The translations under genes were made by a program, and so were the position numbers. A DNA stretch of 64,000 nucleotides. Origin: JBCCTX01 sp964468435 (lineage in GTDB: Bacteria > Bacteroidota > Bacteroidia > J057). The notes under the pieces were generated by a model. The model had not been told where the DNA came from and did no database searches. It saw only the letters and a list, made by a program, of their open reading frames with translations. Shown piece after piece: positions 26,067-35,222 of the stretch. Location of the stretch: the NCBI GenBank assembly GCA_964468435.1, contig CAYXVE010000001.1:62001-126000 (forward strand). Direction: 5' to 3'. Within the stretch, counting starts at the first letter, position 1. The number at the start of each line of letters is the position of its first letter.

Positions 26067-26825
26067 ATGAATATATCTTTACAAGGAAAAGTGATACTGG
26101 TGACAGGTGCCAGCAGAGGTATTGGAAAAGCTATTGCTAGGGCATTAGGAGAATCCGGTGCCACGGTAGCCGTTCATTATGGTTCTAGCAATCTGTATGC
26201 CAGTCAGTTGGCTAAGGAATTGGGGCAGGGTGCCCAGACATTCCGGGCGGATCTCCGCAGGCCTGCTGCATGTGAGCAGCTGTTTCAGGCTGTCATTCAG
26301 GCTTATGGAAAAGTTGATGTACTGGTCAATAATGCCGGGCTAGCTGTGGAAATAGCTCCGGATTCTCCCTGGGAAGTATGGCAGACGGGATGGGAGAAGA
26401 CGCTGCAAGTGAATCTGGTAGCGGCATCACTACTCAGTAAAATGGCCATAGCACATTTTAAAGTGAGGGGAGGGGGTAGGCTGATTCACATTGCCTCTAG
26501 AGCTGCTTTCCGTGGGGATACGCCTGAATATATGGCTTACGCAGCTTCCAAGGCTGGCATGGTCGCACTGAGCAAGTCGATTGCCCGTTACTATGGCAAG
26601 GACAATATCCAGTCCTTTACTGTTTCTCCCGGTTTTACCCAAACCGACATGGCACAGCAATTCATAGATATGTATGGGGAAGATGTAGTCAAAAAGGATA
26701 TAGCCTTGAATGAACTGACTCAGCCAGAGGATATAGCTCCTACGGTAGTATTTCTTGCTAGTGGCTTGATGGATCATGCTACCGGCACAAATATTGACAT
26801 CAATGCAGGAAGTTATGTAAGGTAA
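26067..26825 (+). CDS. Short-chain dehydrogenase/reductase (SDR)
   Basis: The 252-residue protein is a classical NAD(P)-dependent SDR. It shows VTGASRGIGKAIA (TGxxxGIG cofactor motif, about residues 12-19), VLVNNAGLA (NNAG), HIASRAAF with the catalytic Ser position, and YAASKAGMVALSKSIARYYG with the YxxxK pair. The C-terminal TGTNIDINAGSYVR matches the family end. The Ser of the catalytic triad lies in the HIASRAA segment. Translation from ATG 26067 gives a normal N-terminus; an upstream ATG at 25989 would add 26 residues without similarity. The family resembles 3-oxoacyl-ACP-reductase-like SDRs, but the substrate cannot be told. It is divergent from tetR and may be its target; it is convergent with the DUF218 gene, 8 bases away. 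Confidence 0.9.
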   Translation: MNISLQGKVILVTGASRGIGKAIARALGESGATVAVHYGSSNLYASQLAKELGQGAQTFRADLRRPAACEQLFQAVIQAYGKVDVLVNNAGLAVEIAPDSPWEVWQTGWEKTLQVNLVAASLLSKMAIAHFKVRGGGRLIHIASRAAFRGDTPEYMAYAASKAGMVALSKSIARYYGKDNIQSFTVSPGFTQTDMAQQFIDMYGEDVVKKDIALNELTQPEDIAPTVVFLASGLMDHATGTNIDINAGSYVR

Positions 26826-26833
26826 GAGCAAAT

Positions 26834-27457
26834 TCAGTATTTCAACCAGTAGTAGACTGTCTTGAGATATTCATTGTTGACAAATATAAAGCTTTTCTCA
26901 TTATCCCACCACCGGTCTACATCGTAGTCATCAGGGTCGGAGCCGATCACAAATGTCTCGATTCCAGCCTTCTGAAATTTCCTATTGAAGATATTCTTGA
27001 TACGTCTTGTATGGAATTTTGAACTTATGACCATAATTCTGTCAAACCCCTGGGTTTGAGCATAGCCCAGGATCTCTTCAGATTCTTCATAGGTGCTAGT
27101 ACCTCTGGGTAGCAGACGTATAGCGCTACTGTCGACACCATAATCCAACAGTATCTGTTGTGTGAGTTCGGCATCTGTCATGTATATTCCAACGGCCTCC
27201 AGCACTTCATTTACCTGAGATCCCAACGCATATACCTGATCAAAATATCCAAGCTTGTGGAGTTCGGAAGCTTTTTGGGATCTTTCTGGTGAATCACCAC
27301 TTAGAATAAATGCCGCATCTACCTTTACAGGACTATCTTCTCTAATCAGGAAATATCCAACTCCTCTCAGAATTGAAAACCTGAAAAGTATGATCAGTGT
27401 AATTGCGATGATAATCACACTTAGGTAGATTAATATGCCTCTTAACCTTTTGCTCAT
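26834..27457 (-). CDS. DUF218 (YdcF/SanA/ElyC-type) membrane protein
   Basis: The 207-residue protein has one N-terminal membrane segment (residues 7-27) followed by a DUF218 domain outside the membrane: VDAAFILSGDSPERSQKASEL, a regularly placed AxxLGSQ segment, LLPRGTSTYEESEEI and MVISSKFHTRRIKNIFN. These are the nucleotide-like-fold signatures of the YdcF/SanA/ElyC family. SanA and ElyC affect envelope barrier and peptidoglycan-lipid-carrier metabolism; the chemistry is not established. The gene is isolated. A start at ATG 27457 is clear. The next 339 bases toward the HD gene are non-coding. Confidence 0.85.
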   Translation of the reverse strand: MSKRLRGILIYLSVIIIAITLIILFRFSILRGVGYFLIREDSPVKVDAAFILSGDSPERSQKASELHKLGYFDQVYALGSQVNEVLEAVGIYMTDAELTQQILLDYGVDSSAIRLLPRGTSTYEESEEILGYAQTQGFDRIMVISSKFHTRRIKNIFNRKFQKAGIETFVIGSDPDDYDVDRWWDNEKSFIFVNNEYLKTVYYWLKY

Positions 27458-27796
27458 AGGTAATATTAATCACAAAGTTAAGCGGTATTTTGGATTTTGA
27501 AAAAATATATAGGTATGAATGTTTGTAGGAAAAATCCAGTATCGTTAATCGTCAAATCGTATATGTCATTGTTGAAACCTGCTTGAGGCTGTAGTAAAAG
27601 TCAGTTGTTACGAAATATCGTTGAGAATATCCTGGGTAGCGCTTTGATAAGGAAGGAAGGCTGATGAGTTTTAAAAATGAAATATGTATTTTGAATCTTA
27701 ATAATCAATCATGTAAAAGGAGTCGGCTTGTAATACTTTCTCAACCATAAGGAAAGTAAGCCAGGGGATTCCAGTTGGAGTAGATATCAATGTTCG
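27458..27796. other. 339-base intergenic gap, nothing recognised
   Basis: The gap between the DUF218 gene start and the 3' end of the HD-hydrolase gene contains no credible reading frame, no strong hairpin and no RNA I recognise. It must hold the promoter of the DUF218 gene and the end of the long minus-strand block's transcript. Confidence 0.5.
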
Positions 27797-28453
27797 TCAT
27801 GCTTTGCCTTCCCATTCCTGATAGAATTGGTTGAGGAAATCCTCCATATATTGATGTCTAAGAGCTGCAATGTGCTTTGCAGTTTCTGTATTCATGCGAT
27901 CTTTGAGCAGGAGCAGTTTTTCATAGAAATGATTGATCGTACTGGTTTTTTGACTTTGATAATCTTCAAAGGATTCATGCAGGGTAGGGGATAATCCGGG
28001 ATCATATATCAGTTGTCCGGCATGGCCACCATAAGCGAAGGTTCTGGCTATGCCAATTGCACCTATAGCATCCAGACGGTCTGCATCCTGAACGATCATG
28101 CCTTCGAGCGTATGCATGGGGGTTTTTACCCGTGCTCCCTTAAACGACAGGTCTCTGATAATTTCTTGCACATGCATTACGATTTGTTCAGGAACAAAAA
28201 GCTTCTCCAACCATTGGCCGGCTACGCTAGGGCCTATCGTGGTGTCGCCGTTGTGAAATTTGTGATCTGCGATGTCGTGCAGCAAGGCAGCTAATTCTAC
28301 CACGAATGCGTCTGCATGCATTTCATGCTTCAGTATGAGTTTGGCATTGTTCCAGACCCGGTAAATATGCCACCAATCATGGCCTGATCCTTCATCCAAT
28401 AACTGCTCCTGTACATAATCAGCTGTCTGTCCGATCAGTTTTTCTCTACTCAT
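27797..28453 (-). CDS. HD-domain phosphohydrolase
   Basis: The 218-residue protein is a YedJ/YpgQ-like HD hydrolase. The N-terminal SGHDWWHIYRVW supplies the first metal His/Asp (about residues 25-29), ELAALLHDIADHKFH supplies the HD doublet (His59, Asp60), and VQDADRLDAIGAIGIARTF supplies the last metal Asp. Such proteins remove phosphate from nucleotides; the precise substrate is unknown. It overlaps the upstream M20 dipeptidase gene by the ATGA sequence at 28450-28453, so translation is likely coupled. It is the last gene of the minus-strand block. Confidence 0.9.
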   Translation of the reverse strand: MSREKLIGQTADYVQEQLLDEGSGHDWWHIYRVWNNAKLILKHEMHADAFVVELAALLHDIADHKFHNGDTTIGPSVAGQWLEKLFVPEQIVMHVQEIIRDLSFKGARVKTPMHTLEGMIVQDADRLDAIGAIGIARTFAYGGHAGQLIYDPGLSPTLHESFEDYQSQKTSTINHFYEKLLLLKDRMNTETAKHIAALRHQYMEDFLNQFYQEWEGKA

Positions 28454-29823
28454 GACTTTGACAGTTCTGCGTAATATTGATGAAAGTATGTGATTGCTTC
28501 TATACCTTTTTTGTAGTTGAAAATACCATAGTGTTCATTCGGACTATGGATATTATCAGAATTTAATCCAAATCCCATCAGAATAGGATCGGCCTTTAGA
28601 ATTTGTTGAAATCTGGCAACGATGGGAATGGAACCACCTTCCCGGGTTGGGATGGGAGCCTTAGCGAATGCGAGTTCCATAGCCTTGGCTGCTGCCTGGT
28701 AGCCAATTGATTGTGTGGAAGTAACAGCTGGTTCACCACCGTGATGTGTGCGTACTTCTACTTGTACGGATGAGGGTGCAAGTTTTTGGATGTAGCGGCT
28801 GAATTTTTCCGCAATATCCTTAGAGTTTTGATTAGGTACCAGTCGCATGGAAATCTTGGCATGTGCTTCAGAAGGTAATACAGTCTTGGAGCCTTCTGCA
28901 GTATACCCACCCCAGATCCCATTTACGTCCAGCGATGGCCTGATTGAGCTTCGTTCCCGAATCGAGTAACCCAACTCTCCATGTGCATCTTTTATACCGA
29001 GATCCTTAAGAAATTCTGCTTTATTAAAAGGGGCTTCAGCTAGTTTATCTCTTTCTTCTCTATTCAGTTCTACTACATCATCGTAAAAACCTTCCACCGT
29101 TATTTTACCTTCTTCATCTTTCAGACTGGCTATCATTTCACACAAAACATTGATGGGATTATCTACTGCACCACCATATACGCCCGAATGTAGATCCCTG
29201 TCAGGACCTTTTAGCGTAACTTCCATATAAGCCATACCTCGTATACCGGTAGTGATCGACGGAATTTCATTGCTCAGCATGGATGTATCTGAAATCAGTA
29301 TCAGATCCGTACGGAGTAAATCTTTTTGTTCTACAAGAAATGTTTCCAGGCTTTGGCTGCCGACTTCCTCCTCTCCTTCGATCAGAAACTTGATGTTACA
29401 AGGGAGGGTTCCCTGTTGTAAAAGTAATTCTACCGCTTTCACATGCATGTAAACCTGTCCCTTATCATCACATGCACCTCTTGCAAATATCTTTCCGTCC
29501 CGGATCTCTGGCTCAAATGGCGGAGTATGCCATAAGTCCATGGGATCTGGAGGTTGTACATCATAGTGACCATATACAAGAATGGTGGGAAGATCTTTTG
29601 AAATATGTTTTTGGGCAAACACAATAGGATGACCTTTAGTAGGGAATATTTTCACTTCATCCAGATCGAGTTCACGGAGTTTTTCTCCCAGCCAGTTTGC
29701 TGCTCGGCTCACATCCTGTTGATGGTTTGAATCTGTACTGACGCTAGGGATTCTCAAAAAATCCAGGAGTTCTCCGAGAAACTGTTCTTCTTTTTGTTCG
29801 ATAATATGGTCAACTTTTTGCAT
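28450..29823 (-). CDS. M20-family dipeptidase/carboxypeptidase
   Basis: The 457-residue enzyme is a di-zinc M20 peptidase, close to the CNDP/PepV-like dipeptidases. ILVYGHYDVQPPDP carries the first metal His86 and catalytic Asp88; ARGACDDKGQ carries the bridging Asp; EGEEEVGSQSLE carries the general base Glu and a metal Glu; ISDTSML and a C-terminal SDNIHSPNEHYG carry the remaining ligands. It lacks a signal peptide, so it acts in the cytoplasm on dipeptides. The stop overlaps the HD-hydrolase start (ATGA), and the gene begins 9 bases after the FG-GAP protein gene, indicating one transcript of otherwise unrelated genes. Confidence 0.93.
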   Translation of the reverse strand: MQKVDHIIEQKEEQFLGELLDFLRIPSVSTDSNHQQDVSRAANWLGEKLRELDLDEVKIFPTKGHPIVFAQKHISKDLPTILVYGHYDVQPPDPMDLWHTPPFEPEIRDGKIFARGACDDKGQVYMHVKAVELLLQQGTLPCNIKFLIEGEEEVGSQSLETFLVEQKDLLRTDLILISDTSMLSNEIPSITTGIRGMAYMEVTLKGPDRDLHSGVYGGAVDNPINVLCEMIASLKDEEGKITVEGFYDDVVELNREERDKLAEAPFNKAEFLKDLGIKDAHGELGYSIRERSSIRPSLDVNGIWGGYTAEGSKTVLPSEAHAKISMRLVPNQNSKDIAEKFSRYIQKLAPSSVQVEVRTHHGGEPAVTSTQSIGYQAAAKAMELAFAKAPIPTREGGSIPIVARFQQILKADPILMGFGLNSDNIHSPNEHYGIFNYKKGIEAITYFHQYYAELSKS

Positions 29824-29832
29824 TGGATTGGG

Positions 29833-32025
29833 TCATTTAGATCCGAAATATAACCATTTCTGAGTGATTGACTGGGAGGTATTTTGCTTTATTCTCACAT
29901 AATAGAGCCCGGGAGTAATAGTAGGTATATGGATATTGACCTGGGATCTGGGTTGAGAGATAAATTGATGGTAGATACGTATCCCGGTCGAGTTGAATAG
30001 TTCGATTTGTATGGGATGAAAAGGTATTGGTGGAGAAAATGTAAAAAGAGGTTTATAAGATGGATTCGGGAATAAATATGACTTTTGATAGGTGGAAAGA
30101 TGGGAATTTGATGTTGAAGGAGAGATGCTTTCCGTAAAAATATGTAATCCTCCCCGCGAATTGCCGATGAAAAAAGTATAGCTATCGGTACTGATGGATG
30201 GCTCATCTTTTAAGCTCCCAAAGCCACATACATTGGTGCGTCCTCCCATACCTGTAATACTATCCATAAGCGTGAAAGTGCTTCCCAGCAGATTAGTCAT
30301 TGCTTCATAACGATAAATTTTTCCTTCCTCGCTCCCAGTATATACAGAGAAAGTACCATCCAGATGTTCTTTAATGAATGGAGCACTGAAACCGCTGCAA
30401 CATGCTGATTGCGTATTGATGCCACCCCAGTCAACTGTAGTTGGTGTGGAATCAAAAAAGGGGGTAGTCTTTTCACCCCTGTTCTCAAAGTAATTGATAT
30501 TTCCATTGAGCTCACCAATAAGGAGATCCAGCAATCCATCCCGATTGATATCGAATAATTGTGGTGTTGCAAATTGTCCAACATCAATACCAAGCCATTG
30601 ATATGCCTGGAGTACAGGTCTGATGGTATCAGCCGATCTGACCAGCCTGATCCAGTGTATCTGCCCGTTGATATCACCCGTGATCATATCATCCGTTCCA
30701 TCCTGATCTATGTCGTCAATGGCGAAATGAATATCCTGGACCGGTTGAGGAAATAAGGAAGAAATTGATAAAAAATCCCGGCTGACAAGTGTAAAGCTTG
30801 GTTTTGTAGCAGTACCCGTAAATTCATACAATGTGATAGCACTTCCGGGATTGTTACCCCTGGTCTGGTAGGCCTTATTTCCGATCAGCAGATCTTTCCA
30901 GCCATCATGATTGTAATCCCATAGCACGGGATGAGAATTTGATCCACAATCGATCATTTCATCCAGCAGGAAATCCTTTTGAATGAGGAAATAATCACCT
31001 GTAATGGAAGATGTCGTATCCTTGTAAAGCCATATTTGATCGAAATTGTCAGATACATTCGGAGCATTAGGGGCAACGATCATTTCATTATGGCTATCGG
31101 AGTCAATATTCAGGAAAAAGGCTGCAGGGAAAAAATAAATTGATACGGGATTAGAGAGGGGAAAGCGGAATATGGTACGGTCTATTCTCGCCTGCTGAGC
31201 GTCTCCCTGATTGTCCAGAAATACAAGGTTTTCATGAGAAATATCACCCAGTAGAAGATCCCAGGTACTATCCCTTCTAGAAGGGAGAAGGGCCAGGGTG
31301 GACCCTGCATGCCTGGAAGTTCTTGGTGATTGCTGTTGCTGACAGGCTTGACTGAGGAGGATGCTATTATCCAGGCCAGCTTCCTGAAAGGCTCCCCAGC
31401 ATGGGGTATTGATTGTAAAGTTTGGATTTTCACAAGTTCCGCTTTGTTCTATTGACAGATTTTGATAGTAAATAACACGTAAGCCATTGGCATCAAAACT
31501 GAGGATGTCGAGATCGCCATCCAGGTCGATATCTTCTATCGCGGGAATATCTGTTCCAGGGACGTATATTAGTGATGAATCCTGGGTTAATAGGAGGGAG
31601 TCAGTTTGTATAAACCGCAACTGGACATCCGAAATATTGGTGAAAATCTGGATTCCATTGTGAGTTGCATTGCTGGTAATAAGATCTTTTTTTCCGTCGC
31701 AGTTGATATCACGGCATAGCACCCAGTTGGTCAGTTTGGGAAAAGCGTCATGATATTGGGGATGGTACTGGTATTGAAAACCGGTATCATTTTCTATTTT
31801 TAAGAAGGGGAGTATGGCATTTCCGCTGCGGTCGAAGACAAGCAGATCTTCTGATTCGTCCAAGTCCAGGTCTATGAAAGAAAACTGAGGAAGATTAAGA
31901 CCTCCTGAAAACGGATTTTTGAGGGGGCTACCCTTCTGATATATCTCGATAGCAGGCTGGCTCGAGGCGAAAGTAGATATGAGAAAAGTCCAGGTGAATG
32001 TCAGGACAAAATAAAACAGTTTCAT
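29833..32025 (-). CDS. Secreted FG-GAP/VCBS repeat protein with T9SS C-terminal sorting domain
   Basis: The 730-residue protein has a signal peptide (residues 1-21) and a series of Asp-rich repeats of FG-GAP/VCBS type with calcium-loop-like DxDxDxxxD patterns, such as IDLDLDESEDLLVFD, DINCDGKKDLI, DIDLDGDLDILSFD, DYNHDGWKDLLIGN, DIDQDGTDDMITGD and DINRDGLLDLLIGE, which form a beta-propeller. The last 80 residues (SYLFPNPSYKPLFTF to GLYYVRIKQ) match a type A T9SS sorting domain, so it is exported by the type IX system and attached to or released from the surface. Adhesion or polymer binding is plausible; no enzyme domain is visible. The start overlaps the ABC ATPase stop (ATGA). Confidence 0.92.
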   Translation of the reverse strand: MKLFYFVLTFTWTFLISTFASSQPAIEIYQKGSPLKNPFSGGLNLPQFSFIDLDLDESEDLLVFDRSGNAILPFLKIENDTGFQYQYHPQYHDAFPKLTNWVLCRDINCDGKKDLITSNATHNGIQIFTNISDVQLRFIQTDSLLLTQDSSLIYVPGTDIPAIEDIDLDGDLDILSFDANGLRVIYYQNLSIEQSGTCENPNFTINTPCWGAFQEAGLDNSILLSQACQQQQSPRTSRHAGSTLALLPSRRDSTWDLLLGDISHENLVFLDNQGDAQQARIDRTIFRFPLSNPVSIYFFPAAFFLNIDSDSHNEMIVAPNAPNVSDNFDQIWLYKDTTSSITGDYFLIQKDFLLDEMIDCGSNSHPVLWDYNHDGWKDLLIGNKAYQTRGNNPGSAITLYEFTGTATKPSFTLVSRDFLSISSLFPQPVQDIHFAIDDIDQDGTDDMITGDINGQIHWIRLVRSADTIRPVLQAYQWLGIDVGQFATPQLFDINRDGLLDLLIGELNGNINYFENRGEKTTPFFDSTPTTVDWGGINTQSACCSGFSAPFIKEHLDGTFSVYTGSEEGKIYRYEAMTNLLGSTFTLMDSITGMGGRTNVCGFGSLKDEPSISTDSYTFFIGNSRGGLHIFTESISPSTSNSHLSTYQKSYLFPNPSYKPLFTFSPPIPFHPIQIELFNSTGIRIYHQFISQPRSQVNIHIPTITPGLYYVRIKQNTSQSITQKWLYFGSK

Positions 32026-32648
32026 GATTTTGCGTTCAGGATTACTTGTCCCTGAAAAGAAGCATATTCTTTGGGAATATTTGATGCAAGAATATAGATC
32101 CTTTTTCCTACATAGGTCTGGATGAGTTCGAGTGTATGTGCTGAATTGGTTTCATCCAAAAAGCTGGTGGGTTCATCGAGTAAAAGTATGCTGGAGTTGG
32201 AAAAGAGAGCAATGCCGATTTTGACTCTTTGGAGCATGCCAGATGAGAAAAAACGGAGTTTTTTGTTCTGGTGTCGGGACAGATTGAGTATATCTATGAT
32301 ATGGTGTGGATGTTTGAGCAGGCAGGGTTTGAGGGAGAAGTGGATCTGAAGGTGTTCACGGAGGGTAAAATCCAGGTATAGATTTTGGGCGGGGCTGGCC
32401 CAGCTTAGGTATCTGTACCAGTGATCCATAGGGATTCTCTGTTGGTCTATGAGGTATCTCACACATCCCGCAGTAGGAAGGGTTTGACCTGCTAAGATAT
32501 GCATGAGTGTAGACTTGCCTGAGCCATTAGCTCCAATAAGTGCTATGTGTTGACCTGGTTTGATTTCCAGGTTGATGTTTCTAAATATCCATCTTTGATA
32601 ATACTTTTTACCCAGTTGTTGTACAGATATATATACAGGTTTTTCCAA
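32022..32648 (-). CDS. Orphan ABC-type ATPase subunit with altered C-loop and H-loop
   Basis: The 208-residue protein is a single ABC nucleotide-binding domain: Walker A GANGSGKST (39-47), Q-loop Gln88, Walker B SILLLDEP (153-160). The C-loop reads SSGMLQR instead of LSGGQ-like sequence, and the switch position normally filled by His is Asn190 (ILASN). No permease gene lies nearby. The start is TTG at 32648, the only credible start in the frame. It lies between lpxA (98 bases upstream in the transcript) and the FG-GAP gene (ATGA overlap). It may serve an unlinked transporter, resemble CcmA-like or gliding-type ATPases, or act without a permease. The family is clear, the role is not. Confidence 0.85.
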   Translation of the reverse strand: MEKPVYISVQQLGKKYYQRWIFRNINLEIKPGQHIALIGANGSGKSTLMHILAGQTLPTAGCVRYLIDQQRIPMDHWYRYLSWASPAQNLYLDFTLREHLQIHFSLKPCLLKHPHHIIDILNLSRHQNKKLRFFSSGMLQRVKIGIALFSNSSILLLDEPTSFLDETNSAHTLELIQTYVGKRIYILASNIPKEYASFQGQVILNAKS

Positions 32649-32746
32649 GAGGTGTATCCTAGTTAGTAGAGTTTAAGGGGCTTTAGCTTTACAGTAAGGG
32701 CCGAGCAGACCTGTATTGTCTGCTCTAAGGAAATCGTGATGGAGGA

Positions 32747-33790
32747 TTACAGCTGGCCATTTGAATGTTTATGGCCTTTGATAATACCGCGTTCGGCATT
32801 GCGTATAAAAGCTATCACTTCGTCCCTTTCAATAGTTGCGGGGAGGTGAGCTTCTATATAATCAAGCGCATTAGCTGTATTTTTTCCGGTCAGGAAAATA
32901 TGGCGGTATATTTCCTGTATGTGGTTGATTGATTCTGTACTAAATCCTCTTCTTCGAAGTCCGATAGAGTTGACACCGTCGTATTGCAGGGGTTCTCTAC
33001 CTGCTTTGACGAAGGGAGGAACGTCTTTGCGGACGAGCGATCCACCAGCGATAAAAGCGTGTTTGCCAGCTTTGACAAACTGATGAAAGGCTGCCACTCC
33101 CCCCACTACCACATGATCATCTATCTCTACATGTCCAGCGATATTAACGGCATTTGAGATGATGACATGATCACCAATGAGGCAGTCATGTGCTACGTGC
33201 ACATAAGCCATAATGAGTACATTTTTGCCAATTTGGGTTTTGCCTCTGTAGGAGGTGCCACGGTTCAGGGTGGCACATTCTCTGATGGTGGTATTGTCTC
33301 CTATAATCAGGGTAGTCCGTTCACCTTCAAACTTCAGGTCTTGAGGGATAGCAGATATCACTGCGCTTGGGAAGATTTTACAGTGATTTCCGATCCTTGC
33401 ACCGTCGAAGATTGTGACGTTTGACCCGATCCAGCAACCATCGCCAATGGTGATTTCGCCATGAAGGGTAGAGTTGGGTTCGATATGAACGCCATCACCA
33501 ATTCTTACCATGGGATTGATTCCATTCAGGCTAGCTTTATCACGGGTTCGCCAGTACTCGAGTTGGCGGGTATCGGATGATATAAAGACACCGGAGTGTA
33601 TGCGAACATTTTTACCAATTCGCACGCCATTACGAAGGGTCACGTTGGGACCGATGATAGTACCTTCGCCGATTTCGACATTAGCTTCGATCGTGGAAAA
33701 GGGACCTATTTCTACGGATTCATCGATCTGAGCGGACTCGTCGATGAATGATTGTGGATATCTACCGTTTGTTTTTAAAGATGTTATCAT
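32747..33790 (-). CDS. lpxA: UDP-N-acetylglucosamine acyltransferase LpxA with extended N-terminal beta-helix
   Basis: LpxA starts lipid A synthesis by adding a 3-hydroxyacyl chain from ACP to UDP-GlcNAc. The catalytic half is canonical: IPQDLKFEGERT at residue 148, IRECATLNRGT, VHVAHDC with His201 at the catalytic His125 position of E. coli, and DGVNSIGLRRRGFS. The protein is 347 residues, about 80 longer than usual. The extra part is a second set of hexapeptide coils at residues 15-70 that resembles the normal N-terminus, joined by a linker (72-93) to the canonical coils at 94-145. The ATG at 33790 overlaps the lpxC-fabZ stop (ATGA). Could be mistaken for a general hexapeptide acyltransferase, but neighbours and motifs fix it as LpxA. 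Confidence 0.9.
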   Translation of the reverse strand: MITSLKTNGRYPQSFIDESAQIDESVEIGPFSTIEANVEIGEGTIIGPNVTLRNGVRIGKNVRIHSGVFISSDTRQLEYWRTRDKASLNGINPMVRIGDGVHIEPNSTLHGEITIGDGCWIGSNVTIFDGARIGNHCKIFPSAVISAIPQDLKFEGERTTLIIGDNTTIRECATLNRGTSYRGKTQIGKNVLIMAYVHVAHDCLIGDHVIISNAVNIAGHVEIDDHVVVGGVAAFHQFVKAGKHAFIAGGSLVRKDVPPFVKAGREPLQYDGVNSIGLRRRGFSTESINHIQEIYRHIFLTGKNTANALDYIEAHLPATIERDEVIAFIRNAERGIIKGHKHSNGQL

Positions 33791-35187
33791 GATTTCTCTT
33801 TTGGTACGATACTGGCAACCATATCAGCAAAACTCACGATTTGGCCATTTACGGTGGCTTGACCTTTCATTTTACAGATACTTCTTTTCATGGTAATGAG
33901 TTCGAGATCAAAAACCAGCGTGTCGCCAGGAACAACAGGTTTTTTAAATCGTGCATTATCGATGGCTACAATATATACCCAGACATCCTCAGGATTATCT
34001 ATGATATTGAGTAGCAGGATACCTCCAACCTGGGCCATAGCTTCCAGTTGCAGCACACCTGGCATGATAGGGTTCCCTGGGAAGTGCCCTTCGAAGAAGG
34101 GTTCGTTAATGGTAACATTTTTAACGCCAGTTATACTGTTTGGAGTAAAATCTGTAATTTTATCTACAAGTAAGAAAGGATACCGATGGGGTAGAATCCT
34201 CCGTATGGCGTTGATATCAAAGATGATTCCGTCCTTTTCCACGGTTTGAAATTTACGGGTTATACGTTTTTGATCTAATTTTGATTTAATCATCTTTGCC
34301 AGCTCTACATTTGCTTTATGACCCGGCCGCGTAGCTTCTACCTGGCCTACGATCGGCATACCTACTAATGCCAGATCTCCTACGAGATCCAATAGTTTGT
34401 GGCGTGCTGGTTCGTTTTGGTGGCGAAGCCCCAGTTCATTCAACACGCCTTCTTTGATTTGTATATCGGGCTTGTTGAAGATCTCTGAGAGCCGGTCTAG
34501 CTCATGCTCATTTATCTGGCGGTCTACAAATACTAGTGCACTTTCGAGATCCCCTCCTTTAATCAATCCGGCATTGTATAAGTGTTCTATTTCGTGCAGA
34601 AAGACGAATGTGCGGCTATCTGCTATTTCTTTGGGAAATTCATCCAGGTTATGCAGGTTGGCAATCTGTTCTTTGAGGATATGTGAGTTGAAGTCAATCA
34701 GTACAGATGCATTAAATTCATCTGAGGGTGATACTTGAAGTTTTACCTTCCGGTCGCTTTCCTCATAGCAAATAGGTTCTGTGATAATAAAATAATCCTG
34801 GTAGGCTTCTTGTTGGCGGACACCTGCTTCGAGGAGCGAATCAGAAAATAACTTGGCACTCCCATCTATGATTGGAGGTTCTGGACCGTCGATTTCAATT
34901 AGCACATTATCGATACGCAGACCAGCTAGAGCAGCTAATGTATGTTCTACCGTATGGATCTTGGCACCATTTTGCGCAATACTAGTCCCCCTAGAAGTAT
35001 CGATTACATTCTCCACCACCGCAGCAATACGGGGCTTTCCTTCTAAGTCTACACGTTGGAATACATACCCATGGCCAACAGGAGCTGGTTTGAAGGTCAT
35101 CGTAACGGATATACCTGTGTGTAATCCTTTACCTTTGACTGAGACTGACTTGTTAATGGTATGTTGTTTTCTTGACAAATTGCTCAA
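33787..35187 (-). CDS. Bifunctional UDP-3-O-acyl-GlcNAc deacetylase / 3-hydroxyacyl-ACP dehydratase (LpxC-FabZ fusion)
   Basis: Residues 1-300 are LpxC, the committed zinc deacetylase of lipid A synthesis, with GKGLHTG, HTVEHTLAAL (metal His and Glu) and RHKLLDLVGDLALVG (metal His and Asp). Residues 315-466 are FabZ, the dehydratase of fatty acid elongation, with ILPHRYPFLLVD (catalytic His) and EPFFEGHFPGNPIMPGVLQLEAMAQVG (catalytic Glu). This fusion is typical of Bacteroidota and couples lipid A to fatty acid synthesis. The start is TTG at 35187: an in-frame stop lies two codons upstream and an internal start would cut the SVKGKGLHTG strand. It lies 35 bases after lpxD and overlaps lpxA. 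Confidence 0.96.
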   Translation of the reverse strand: MSNLSRKQHTINKSVSVKGKGLHTGISVTMTFKPAPVGHGYVFQRVDLEGKPRIAAVVENVIDTSRGTSIAQNGAKIHTVEHTLAALAGLRIDNVLIEIDGPEPPIIDGSAKLFSDSLLEAGVRQQEAYQDYFIITEPICYEESDRKVKLQVSPSDEFNASVLIDFNSHILKEQIANLHNLDEFPKEIADSRTFVFLHEIEHLYNAGLIKGGDLESALVFVDRQINEHELDRLSEIFNKPDIQIKEGVLNELGLRHQNEPARHKLLDLVGDLALVGMPIVGQVEATRPGHKANVELAKMIKSKLDQKRITRKFQTVEKDGIIFDINAIRRILPHRYPFLLVDKITDFTPNSITGVKNVTINEPFFEGHFPGNPIMPGVLQLEAMAQVGGILLLNIIDNPEDVWVYIVAIDNARFKKPVVPGDTLVFDLELITMKRSICKMKGQATVNGQIVSFADMVASIVPKEKS

Positions 35188-35222
35188 TTGTTAGTGTGCA
35201 AAATGATTGCGAAAATACAAGT

